Below are positions 8,421-16,229 of a stretch of 64,000 bases of DNA, piece after piece (position 1 is the stretch's first letter; each line of letters starts with the position of its first letter). The notes under the pieces were generated by a model. It was not told where the DNA came from and did no database searches. It worked only from the letters and a program-made list of their open reading frames with translations. The position numbers and the translations under genes are program-made. Origin of the DNA: Pseudomonas piscis. Its GTDB lineage: Bacteria; Pseudomonadota; Gammaproteobacteria; Pseudomonadales; Pseudomonadaceae. The stretch spans positions 62,001-126,000 of the forward strand of contig NZ_WHUV01000005.1 of NCBI RefSeq assembly GCF_009380155.1. Reading direction: 5' to 3'.

Positions 8421-9448
8421 GGCACGGACTGCGCGGTGTCCACGCCCTGGGTCGCAGTCGTGGCCGCCTGGGCGCTGCGATGCCAGGCCAGGATCAGGCC
8501 GATGAAGCTGTCACGCATGAAGGCCGTACCGCTGGCAGTGGCCCCGGGGAAACTCTGCTCCTGGCCGTTGTAACGCAGGTAGCCCTTGCCATTGACCGCG
8601 CCCAGCTCCAGGCGGTCGTGCTTGTGCAAGCCACGCTGGCGCACGTCCTCGAGCAAAGGGCTGTCCTCCAGGCCGAAGACGAACAGCTGGCGCTGGACCA
8701 CCCACCGCGGAATCTGGCCGCTCAAGGCTTGCAGGTCGAGGCTCCAGGTGCCCTGCTCCAGCACCTGGTCCAGCGGCAGGCTGCCTGGTTGCCTCGAGCT
8801 GAAGCGGGCACGCATCAGCGACTTCGAGACCCGCCCGACCCCCAGGCCGATGGTGATGTCATCGGCCGTCGGATTTTTCTCGTCGCTGGGACGCACCACC
8901 ACCAAATAGCTGGCGACCCGCGCGGCGATCGATGGCTGCGCCAAGACCTTGCGCGCCAGCTCGGGATTGAGCAGCACGTGCTCGTCACGCCCCTGGTGGA
9001 CGCTGATCTGGTAAGGGTCCAGGGCGATATCCCGGAAGGTGCCACGCACCGGCGCATGTACATAGGTGTCGGCCTTCCAGGTCTTGCCCGAGCGCCGCAC
9101 CAGTACCTGCAAGCTCAAGGGCACGCGCTGGCCCTCGCTGGCGATGCCGCTGCCATGCAGCAGCACGTCGCCGATCACGCCCTTGCCGGCATGCCGGGCC
9201 TCGACGCTGAACACTATGGTGCGCGCCTGCGGGTCAACGCTGGCCCGTGCGTCCGCCACGTCCAGGGCCAGGCGGTTGCAGTTTTGCGCGGCGCCGCCCT
9301 GGACCGTCGCACAGCCACTGCCGGAGACGAAGTGCAGCACGCTGCGGCCGTTGATTTCGCTGGGGGCGGCGCTGGCCGGGGTGGCGCACGCCAACCATGC
9401 CAGGCACGCCAGGGAGGAGCCGAATGCGGCCAGGGGTTTCATGCTCAT
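8417..9448 (-). CDS. Exported protein of unknown function
   Basis: Protein of 343 residues with a clear signal peptide MSMKPLAAFGSSLACLAWL...TPASA, so periplasmic or outer-membrane associated. Start ATG 9448 is chosen because CAGGAAG lies five bases upstream; an in-frame start at 9490 would overlap the upstream gene and spoil the signal peptide. The mature part is rich in predicted beta-strands and has no recognisable catalytic motif. Three cysteines near the mature N-terminus (about residues 21, 46 and 55) could form a disulphide. Its stop overlaps the start of the ferritin-like gene. It may bind, transport or present the lipid made by the operon; this is speculation. Confidence 0.6.
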   Translation of the reverse strand: MSMKPLAAFGSSLACLAWLACATPASAAPSEINGRSVLHFVSGSGCATVQGGAAQNCNRLALDVADARASVDPQARTIVFSVEARHAGKGVIGDVLLHGSGIASEGQRVPLSLQVLVRRSGKTWKADTYVHAPVRGTFRDIALDPYQISVHQGRDEHVLLNPELARKVLAQPSIAARVASYLVVVRPSDEKNPTADDITIGLGVGRVSKSLMRARFSSRQPGSLPLDQVLEQGTWSLDLQALSGQIPRWVVQRQLFVFGLEDSPLLEDVRQRGLHKHDRLELGAVNGKGYLRYNGQEQSFPGATASGTAFMRDSFIGLILAWHRSAQAATTATQGVDTAQSVP

Positions 9449-9486
9449 GGGAACTTCCTGTAGGAGCGCCAAGGGGGCGGTGCGGA

Positions 9487-10569
9487 TCAATCCAGCTGGC
9501 GGTGATAGGACAGGGCTTGCCCCTGGCGCGCGCTGGCACGGCCGATGTTCAACCCCAGCCCGCGGACCAGCGCGCCGGCGCTATCGAGGGACGAGATACC
9601 GAGTATCGCCAGGATCGCACCCAGGCGCCGCCGCCCATGCACGGCGGGCAGGTCCTGGTGGTTGAGTGCGCGCAGGCTGTAGCCCAGGCGCCCGAGCATC
9701 ACGCACAAGGGGCCGATAGGGCCGCTGCGTCCGAGCCATTGCAACCAGCCCGGCATATAGGCACGCACCAGGTAGGGGGTCAGGTCGACACTGTCGCCAC
9801 CACGCAACCAGCGCAGCTTGAACACTTCGCCACGGCTGTCGGGCAACCGGTGCTCGGTATGGGCCGCCGGAACGTAGCGTACCGCCACCCCCGCCGCCTG
9901 CAGGCGCAGGCCCATGACCTGGCAGTGGGCACGGTAGACGCCGTCCAGCGGCTGGTAGCGATACTGCTCGAAGGTGGCACAACGAAAGGCCACGTTGTTC
10001 GCGTAGAAATTGCGGGTCGCCCGGGCTCCGAGCGGGCTGGGGAAGTACATGAAGTCGATGGTGGTCAACGCGCTGCCGACCACGCTCGGGGCGTAGCTGG
10101 TGCGCCCGGCGACGGCCAGGGGCGCATCCGCCTCGGTGAAGGGCAAGAGCAACTGTTCCAGCCAGTGGCCGGCGGGAAGGCAGTCGGCATCGGCGAACAC
10201 CACGTACTGGCAGCGCGCCTGGTCGACCGCCTCGAAACCGATATTCTTGGCCTCGTAGTAACCGGTGCGGGGATCGATCTCGACGAACTCCAGCACTCGC
10301 CCGGCCAGTGCGCACAGCGCCTCCCGGGCCTCTTGCCCGAGGCCATCGTGGGTGATGACCCATTGGCCGAGCGATTGCGGGCAGAGGCTCTGGCGAGCCA
10401 GGCGGGCTACCAGGTGCTTGAGGCTGTCCAGGGCCTGCGCCGCGTCCTTGCCGCCGCGCAGGTTGTTGGTTTCCAGCACCAGCGCGGTACTGCCGGCGAT
10501 CGCTGCCAGGGGCCCGGTATCACAGGCGGGCTGTTGCGACATCCGGGTCGTCGATTGTTGGCTATCCAT
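9487..10569 (-). CDS. GT2-family glycosyltransferase
   Basis: Protein of 360 residues with a GT-A fold. The metal-binding DxD is D127-A-D129 in YVVFADADCLPAG, and an earlier EIDPRTGYYEAKNIGF segment matches nucleotide-sugar binding. The acceptor-side basic motif is EHRLP and RLRWLRGGD. The C-terminal third is more hydrophobic and may attach to the membrane. First gene of the six-gene leftward operon; 38 bp separate it from the exported protein gene. The ribosome site before ATG 10569 is weak, and ATG 10542 is an alternative. Family is well supported; sugar and acceptor are unknown. Confidence 0.75.
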   Translation of the reverse strand: MDSQQSTTRMSQQPACDTGPLAAIAGSTALVLETNNLRGGKDAAQALDSLKHLVARLARQSLCPQSLGQWVITHDGLGQEAREALCALAGRVLEFVEIDPRTGYYEAKNIGFEAVDQARCQYVVFADADCLPAGHWLEQLLLPFTEADAPLAVAGRTSYAPSVVGSALTTIDFMYFPSPLGARATRNFYANNVAFRCATFEQYRYQPLDGVYRAHCQVMGLRLQAAGVAVRYVPAAHTEHRLPDSRGEVFKLRWLRGGDSVDLTPYLVRAYMPGWLQWLGRSGPIGPLCVMLGRLGYSLRALNHQDLPAVHGRRRLGAILAILGISSLDSAGALVRGLGLNIGRASARQGQALSYHRQLD

Positions 10570-10638
10570 GGCGCGGTATCTCAGGAAAAGGCAGGGCTGC
10601 AGGGCTTCAGGGGCGCAATCACAGCATTATTCCGGGGA

Positions 10639-11535
10639 TTATTCAAACGGCGGATTCGCCGGCCCGCCAGTATTGGCGAAGGACCGCGCCAGGTGCTCCA
10701 TCACCAGGCGCATGCGCGTGGTATGCCGCAGGTCCTGGTGGGTGACCATCCACACCTCATATGGCTTGCCGGCCGTGCGCCCGGGCCAGATCCGCTCCAG
10801 GCCGTCACGCCGGCCCATCTCGATGGGGATCTCGCTGATGCCCAGGCCCTGGGCGATGGAGCGTCGCAGCAACATGTTGGAGTTCACCGCCATCACCACC
10901 CGGGCCTGGTCGATGGGCTCGTCGAGCAAGGTCGGCTGCGCACGATCCCGCCAGTACGGCTCGTACATCACCAGGTCATGGCCCTTGAAGCCGGTGCCTG
11001 GCTCGGGCTGGCCATGGCGCTCCAGGTATTCGCGCGCTGCGAACAGGCCCATCGGCCACTCGGCCAGCTTGCGCAGGATCAGGTCGGGATTGTCCGGACG
11101 CAGGTTCCTGATGGCGATGTCGGTTTCGCGCCGTGACAGGTTGACCACCTCGGAGGTGCTGTTGAGCACGATGCGGATATCCGGGTGCGCAAGGTGCAGC
11201 GCCTTGAGTGCCGGCATCACGAAATCACAGGCCAGGGAGTCGGTGGTGGAAATCCGTACTTCGCCGGCCAGTTCGTTATCCATCCCCCCGGTACGCCGGA
11301 TCAGCTCCAGGGCCATCTGCTCCATCTTCCCGGCCATCGCGAAGGCCATTTCGCCAACGCTGGTCAGCTGGTAGCCGGCCGGAGTGCGCAGGAACAGGGT
11401 CGATCCCAGGTCCGCCTCCATGGCCGCGATACGCCGCCCCACCGTGGCCTGGTCCACGTGCAGGACCCGCGCCGCACGGCGCAAGGTCAGCTCGCGCCCG
11501 AGGGCCAGCAGGACCCGTGCATCATCCCAGTTCAT
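10639..11535 (-). CDS. LysR-family transcriptional regulator
   Basis: Regulator of 298 residues with an N-terminal winged HTH (LALGRELTLRRAARVLHVDQATVGRRI, residues about 10-35) and a LysR substrate-binding domain. It is transcribed away from the quinone oxidoreductase gene, with a 131-bp shared promoter region, the usual arrangement for a LysR activator or repressor of its neighbour. Its C-terminal end faces the six-gene lipid/glycosyl operon on the same strand, but the 69-bp gap and different function suggest separate transcription. Confidence 0.85.
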   Translation of the reverse strand: MNWDDARVLLALGRELTLRRAARVLHVDQATVGRRIAAMEADLGSTLFLRTPAGYQLTSVGEMAFAMAGKMEQMALELIRRTGGMDNELAGEVRISTTDSLACDFVMPALKALHLAHPDIRIVLNSTSEVVNLSRRETDIAIRNLRPDNPDLILRKLAEWPMGLFAAREYLERHGQPEPGTGFKGHDLVMYEPYWRDRAQPTLLDEPIDQARVVMAVNSNMLLRRSIAQGLGISEIPIEMGRRDGLERIWPGRTAGKPYEVWMVTHQDLRHTTRMRLVMEHLARSFANTGGPANPPFE

Positions 11536-11666
11536 TCAAGATTTCCCCATGAAGAATCATTGCAACACAGCCTCGCAAAATCGCCGCGCGCCGGCACCGG
11601 CCCGCTTGCGTAACCTTTGCCCACCCCAGCCCGAACGGCCGGCATCCACCTTACCAGGACCCATTT

Positions 11667-12686
11667 ATGAGCCATTCCCATAGTGCGCCAGAGGCGCAGA
11701 TGACCGTTATCGAGATCACCCGGCCGGGTGATCCACAGGTATTGAAACCTGCCCGCCGGGCGGTGCCTACCCCTGGCCCACGAGAGATCCTGATCCGGGT
11801 CCACGCCGCTGGCGTCAACGGCCCCGACCTGCTGCAGCGCAAGGGCCTCTACGATCCACCAGCCGGCGCCTCGGACATCCCGGGCCTGGAGATCGCCGGG
11901 GAAGTCGCGGCCCTGGGCAGCGAGGTGACGCGCTTCAGCGTGGGTGACCCGGTGATCGCCCTGGTCACTGGCGGCGGCTACGCCCAGTACACGGTCGCCG
12001 ACGAGCGCACCACCATGCACCTGCCCGGTGGCCTGTCGATGATCGAAGCTGCGGCGCTGCCCGAGACCTTCATGACCGTGTGGGTCAACCTGTTCCAGCG
12101 CGGCCAGTTCAAGGCCGGCGAATCGCTGCTGGTGCATGGCGGCGCCTCCGGCATCGGCACCACGGCGACCATGCTGGCCAAGGCCCTGGGCGCGTCGAAG
12201 ATCTTCACCACGGTCGCCAATGCACAACAACAGGCGGCCAGCCTGGCCCTGGGTGCCGACGTGGCCATCGACTACAACCGCGAGGACTTCGTCGAGCAAG
12301 TGCTGCTCGGGACCGAGCAGCTTGGGGTCGACGTCATCGTCGATATCATTGCCGGCGACTATGTGGCGCGTAACTTCCAGGCCGCAGCGATGAACGCGCG
12401 GATCGTGCAGATCGGCGTGGTCAAGGGCCCGGCGACCCAGGTCGACCTGTTCCCGATGCTGGTCAAGCGCCTGACCCACCTGGGCTCGACCCTGCGCTCG
12501 CGCAGCCCAGAGGACAAGGCCGGGATCATCGCCGAGCTGGAATCCAAGGTCTGGCCCCACGTCCAGAGCGGCGCGGTCAAGCCATTGATCTTCAAGACCT
12601 TCGCCTTGACAGATGCCGACCAGGCCCACGCCCTGATGGAGTCCGGCCAGCACATCGGCAAGGTGGTGCTGACCGTCGCCCACTAG
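11667..12686 (+). CDS. NAD(P)H:quinone oxidoreductase, PIG3/zeta-crystallin type
   Basis: Zinc-independent medium-chain reductase of 339 residues. The N-terminal GroES-like domain contains GVNGPDLLQRKG and PGLEIAGEV. The NADPH-binding motif is VHGGASGIGTTA around residues 155-166. The zinc ligands of alcohol dehydrogenases are absent, as in PIG3 quinone reductases. Start ATG 11667 has AGGA nine bases upstream; an in-frame ATG at 11700 is less likely. Probably reduces quinones or conjugated carbonyls and is controlled by the divergent LysR gene. Confidence 0.86.
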   Translation: MSHSHSAPEAQMTVIEITRPGDPQVLKPARRAVPTPGPREILIRVHAAGVNGPDLLQRKGLYDPPAGASDIPGLEIAGEVAALGSEVTRFSVGDPVIALVTGGGYAQYTVADERTTMHLPGGLSMIEAAALPETFMTVWVNLFQRGQFKAGESLLVHGGASGIGTTATMLAKALGASKIFTTVANAQQQAASLALGADVAIDYNREDFVEQVLLGTEQLGVDVIVDIIAGDYVARNFQAAAMNARIVQIGVVKGPATQVDLFPMLVKRLTHLGSTLRSRSPEDKAGIIAELESKVWPHVQSGAVKPLIFKTFALTDADQAHALMESGQHIGKVVLTVAH

Positions 12687-12698
12687 CCCCGGAGCCCA

Positions 12699-12727
12699 GG
12701 CCGAGGTTGTCCATGGCGACCTCGGCC
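12699..12727. terminator. Bidirectional hairpin between convergent genes
   Basis: Inverted repeat GGCCGAGGT / ACCTCGGCC with an 11-nt loop, in the 62-bp gap between the quinone oxidoreductase and LuxR-type genes, which converge here. Confidence 0.55.
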
Positions 12728-12748
12728 GTGCCCTGCCCGGCAACCCGG

Positions 12749-13477
12749 CTACGGCTCCTGTCGGCCAGGCACGGCGTCCAATTCGCCGTTGCGCACCGCC
12801 ACCTTGATGGCTTGTGCGGTGGTACTGGCGCCCAGGCGTCGACGCGCCGCTCGCAGGTGGTTTTCCACGGTGCGCCCGGATAACCCCAGCGTCACGGCGA
12901 TATCGGCCTGGCGCTTGCCGGCGGCGGTCCAGGCCAGGACTTCACGCTCCCGATCCGACAATTGCCTGGACGGGTCGCTGACGGCCACCTCCAGCAACCG
13001 CCGTGCGGCACAGAACGCCGCACTGGCGACGTTGCCCAACATCAGCCGAACCCTGGGGCTGCTGTCGATCCGCTCACCGCCCAAGCTCATGGCGCCCTCC
13101 AGGCCCAGGGGACCGAACACCGGTACCTGCAGGCCATGCAGGCCGGCGCCCTGGGGGCGGCGGACCACCTGGTAGCGGTCACCACGCTTGCTCCAGAAGA
13201 ACGGCTCGCGTGCCTCCAGGATATGCCGGGTGACCGGGCAGCGGCGCACGTAGGTCGCGGCGTCGACCACCTGGCCATCGCCGAACCAGTCCCCCTCGAC
13301 CCAGTAGATGCGCTCGAGCACTTCGTCCCTGGCCGATGAAGCGGAAAACAGCACGAAACGGTCATAACCGAAAGGGCCCGCCAGGCCCCGCACCAGCGCC
13401 TGGATCGCAGGCAGCGCCGTGGCGCGCTCCAATTCCAGGACGCTGTGCAGGGCCGCTTCAGCGCTGGTCGCCGTCAC
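12749..13477 (-). CDS. LuxR-family regulator with autoinducer-binding-like domain
   Basis: Protein of 242 residues. The last 65 residues are a GerE-type HTH (LSDREREVLAWTAAGKRQAD ...), with the conserved spacing of LuxR proteins. The N-terminal region (YDRFVLFSA, a YWVEGDWF cluster, FFWSKRGDRYQ, LQVPVFGPLG) follows the layout of acyl-homoserine-lactone binding domains, but no luxI-type synthase is nearby, so this would be a LuxR solo. The start is GTG 13477, whose GTGA overlaps the TGA of hchA, implying translational coupling. No ATG fits. Ligand and targets are unknown. Confidence 0.78.
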   Translation of the reverse strand: MTATSAEAALHSVLELERATALPAIQALVRGLAGPFGYDRFVLFSASSARDEVLERIYWVEGDWFGDGQVVDAATYVRRCPVTRHILEAREPFFWSKRGDRYQVVRRPQGAGLHGLQVPVFGPLGLEGAMSLGGERIDSSPRVRLMLGNVASAAFCAARRLLEVAVSDPSRQLSDREREVLAWTAAGKRQADIAVTLGLSGRTVENHLRAARRRLGASTTAQAIKVAVRNGELDAVPGRQEP

Positions 13478-14352
13478 CCGGCCGCCACTGCTTGCAGCAA
13501 CGCGGTGGCCGCCAGCTTGCCCAGGGCGTTGCCCGCCAGCGGGCTGTCGCCGGTGAGCAGCTTGCGGTCCTGGTGCACTGCCCCGGAAATGTCCTGGTTG
13601 AGGATCTCGATCCCCAGGGCGGACAGCTGTTCGCCGAACTTCCAGGTCAGGTGGCCGGGCATGTAGCCGATGTCCGGGGTCTGGGCGTCCAGGGCGTCGG
13701 GGAAGGCGCAGATGCGGTAACCGTTGAACAGGCAGGAGTCCCTGGTCTCGCCCAGCCCGGCAGCCAGCAATGCCGCGGGGCCGTGGCACAAGGAAATGAC
13801 GAACTTGTCGTTGGCCATGGCCCATTGCAGGATTTTTTTCACCTCGGCACTTTCGGGCAGGCCGATCAGCGCGCCATGGCCACCAGGGATGAACACCCCG
13901 ATGTAGTCGGAATCGGCGCCCAGGGCGTTGTCCAGGACCTCGGCCAGCTTCAAGGGTTGCTTGAACTGGTCGCGGTACTTGGCATACAGGCCTTTGACCT
14001 CGACATCTTCGGAGGGCATGGCCCAGAACTCGAACTTGACCGGGTTACCCGACAAGGTGGCGATATCAAAACCGAACCCGGCCTTGTCCAGGTGGTACAT
14101 GGGCAACAGGGTTTCCACCGGATGATTGCCGGTGGAGAACATCGTGCCGTTGTCGGTCAGCAGATAGCGCTCGTCCGCACCGATCACCAGCACCTTCCAG
14201 CGCCCACCGGTATAGGGCCGCTGGTAGTCGGCACCACTGAGATCGGAGTGGGCGGAAGTGAATTGGCTTAGCGAGTACGGCGAGGGAAAAAACGCATTGT
14301 CCTCGGCCGGATCCGGAGTCGGGCGTTTGTCGTCGATGGGGGTATGACTCAT
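13474..14352 (-). CDS. hchA: Protein deglycase / Hsp31-type chaperone HchA
   Basis: DJ-1/PfpI-superfamily protein of 292 residues, close in length to E. coli Hsp31. The nucleophile elbow is VISLCHGPAAL with C189 and H190, and the FIPGGHGAL motif lies at about 155-162. The N-terminal extension typical of HchA (PYSLSQFTSAHSD) is present. It repairs glyoxal-modified proteins and acts as a holdase. Start ATG 14352 is preferred over ATG 14364 because GGAG at the second codon of the longer form is the ribosome site for the shorter. Its last bases form the start of the LuxR-type gene. Confidence 0.9.
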   Translation of the reverse strand: MSHTPIDDKRPTPDPAEDNAFFPSPYSLSQFTSAHSDLSGADYQRPYTGGRWKVLVIGADERYLLTDNGTMFSTGNHPVETLLPMYHLDKAGFGFDIATLSGNPVKFEFWAMPSEDVEVKGLYAKYRDQFKQPLKLAEVLDNALGADSDYIGVFIPGGHGALIGLPESAEVKKILQWAMANDKFVISLCHGPAALLAAGLGETRDSCLFNGYRICAFPDALDAQTPDIGYMPGHLTWKFGEQLSALGIEILNQDISGAVHQDRKLLTGDSPLAGNALGKLAATALLQAVAAG

Positions 14353-14533
14353 GGCTTGCTCCATTGTGCAGGGCGAATTCCATCATCATTGTAGGAAAGC
14401 GCGCAGGCAGCAATGAGGGTTTTCCCTCAAGTCGAGCATGGCCAGAAGAGGTTGCAGCTATCAGGAGGCTGTTCAATCACGCCGTCACAGTATCGGCACC
14501 TGAAACACGGGCCGGACGACTCCAGCACCTCAA

Positions 14534-15037
14534 CTAGAGCCCAGCGGCCTTGAACTCATCAGCAAAGAAGTCATAAACCTCGACTACATCCTCGTTGCGG
14601 CTTTCCTTGCATTTGCTCACGAAAACAGCTTTCAGATCGAAGTAATCCAACTCCAGCAACAGTTCAGCGACCCTCATGTACACATAATAATCTTCGGCTT
14701 CGAGATACCCGCTCAAACTGGACGCGAGTTTTTCCTTGACCAGACCATTCTTCCTGAACTTATGCAGCACACTTCTGGCGAGAGGCACATTACCTATATC
14801 ACCTTCTATCGCTGCATCAATAATTCCCGGAAGCAAATCATCAAGCTCATTATCCGCAAACACATCATCCCGGATAAACCTGAGAGCGGTTCCCTGCTCC
14901 AAACGGTCCGCGAGGGCCAACGACAACTCGCTGATAAAGCCCACAGAATGCCTAAACTCATGGCATGCTGAAAACAGCTCCATCTCTGCTCCTGACAGGC
15001 GAAGCCATTCTTTTGAATATGTCCCTTCACTCGCCAT
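14534..15037 (-). CDS. Small acidic helical protein, unknown
   Basis: Protein of 167 residues, strongly acidic, predicted mostly helical and without a signal peptide. I do not recognise a family. Base and codon use are more AT-rich than neighbours (many AAA, GAA, ATA and TTT codons), which suggests recent acquisition. It lies alone between hchA and a 421-bp gene-free stretch before a tRNA gene. Size, charge and helicity resemble contact-dependent or polymorphic-toxin immunity proteins, but no toxin gene is adjacent, so this is a guess. The start has GGAAG seven bases upstream. Confidence 0.6.
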   Translation of the reverse strand: MASEGTYSKEWLRLSGAEMELFSACHEFRHSVGFISELSLALADRLEQGTALRFIRDDVFADNELDDLLPGIIDAAIEGDIGNVPLARSVLHKFRKNGLVKEKLASSLSGYLEAEDYYVYMRVAELLLELDYFDLKAVFVSKCKESRNEDVVEVYDFFADEFKAAGL

Positions 15038-15458
15038 TCTTCACTTCCACACCACTCCATTGAACATCACGAGATGAGCGCACCATGCCCGGTGAACGCT
15101 AAGTGCGTTCATGGGGCCATCCTCAAACCAAGACCATTGAATGATTGCACCCCTTGGCTTTACTTGAGGCCCTTGTTCAGGCGCCAAGGCCGAAACAGCA
15201 TTCTATTGGATACTTGAGCTAGCTTGATTGGCGATATGGTCATGCCAGACCATCAGCATCGCCAACGACATATGCCTTGGCCTGCGGGAGTCCGGTGCAA
15301 GCTGGGTATGGATGAATGGATGGCATCATCATGCCGGGAAATCCCGTAACCATGGCCGGTAGATGCTTTGCCGACAGGGATGATATCGCCCGGCAGACAC
15401 ACTGAGCGAGCGGCCTGGGAATGCCACGCTGCGGCAGAGCGGCCCTGTATTTCAGGCG
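15038..15458. other. Gene-free, AT-richer stretch next to a tRNA gene
   Basis: 421 bp with no convincing coding sequence. It contains a small hairpin (TGAACGC / GCGTTCA, about 15092-15110) and lower GC than its surroundings. I looked for a duplicated tRNA-Gly 3' end that would mark an integration site and did not see one. Confidence 0.5.
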
Positions 15459-15490
15459 AAAAAAAAGCCACTCGAATGAGTGGCTTTTTT
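15459..15490 (-). terminator. Rho-independent terminator after tRNA-Gly
   Basis: Read leftward, AAGCCACTC, a four-base loop, GAGTGGCTT and a run of T. A nine-base stem plus U-tract directly after the tRNA 3' end makes this a strong intrinsic terminator. It is nearly symmetrical and could also work rightward. Confidence 0.88.
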
Positions 15491-15495
15491 GAATT

Positions 15496-15571
<76 letters not shown>

Positions 15572-15636
15572 AACGTCTTGGTGTTGCGCATTCTATAGAA
15601 ATCAGAATGAACGTCAACCCCTTGATTCAAAAAAAC

Positions 15637-16197
15637 TTATTTTTTCTCGCCGTCGATTTTCAGGTGTGGCCATGCGGCCCGCAGGTATTGCTGCATCGAC
15701 CACAAGGTCAGGCCCGCCGCCACCAGCAGCAAGGCGTAGCCCAGCAACACCCAGAAGCTGAAGACCGAAGGATTGGCCAGCAGGATCACCAGCGCCAGCA
15801 TCTGCGCCGCGGTTTTCCACTTGCCCATGTTGGACACCGCCACCTGCGCCCGGGCGCCGAGCTCGGCCATCCATTCGCGCAGGGCCGAGACCACGATCTC
15901 GCGCCCGATGATCACGGCCGCCGGCAGGGTCAGCCACAGGTTGGCGTGCTCCTGCACCAGCAGCACCAATGCCACCGCCACCATCAGCTTGTCGGCCACG
16001 GGGTCGAGGAACGCGCCGAAAGGCGTGCTCTGCTCCAGGCGTCGCGCCAGGTAGCCGTCCAGCCAATCGGTGGCGGCCGCGAAGGCAAAGACTGAACTGG
16101 CTGCCATATAGCTCCAGCTATAAGGCATATAGAACAGCAATATGAAGATCGGGATAAGCAGGACGCGTAGAACGGTGATCAGATTAGGGATATTCAT
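15637..16197 (-). CDS. pgsA: CDP-diacylglycerol--glycerol-3-phosphate 3-phosphatidyltransferase
   Basis: Inner-membrane enzyme of 186 residues making phosphatidylglycerol phosphate. The CDP-alcohol phosphotransferase motif D-x2-D-G-x2-A-R-x8-G-x3-D-x3-D is intact (DWLDGYLAR ... FGAFLDPVAD). Several hydrophobic helices are present. ATG 16197 (MNIPNLITVLRV) is the usual start; an in-frame GTG at 16203 is possible. It follows uvrC by 32 bp and precedes tRNA-Gly, the common Pseudomonas order. Confidence 0.95.
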   Translation of the reverse strand: MNIPNLITVLRVLLIPIFILLFYMPYSWSYMAASSVFAFAAATDWLDGYLARRLEQSTPFGAFLDPVADKLMVAVALVLLVQEHANLWLTLPAAVIIGREIVVSALREWMAELGARAQVAVSNMGKWKTAAQMLALVILLANPSVFSFWVLLGYALLLVAAGLTLWSMQQYLRAAWPHLKIDGEKK

Positions 16198-16229
16198 CGG
16201 CACAACTGGCTACGAGGTGATTGGGCATT

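Noticed and set aside
4974..10569. Rhamnolipid, capsule or sphingolipid biosynthesis cluster
   Set aside because: No RhlA/B-type acyltransferase, no polymerase or flippase genes, and no serine palmitoyltransferase; only the general lipid-tailoring idea survives.
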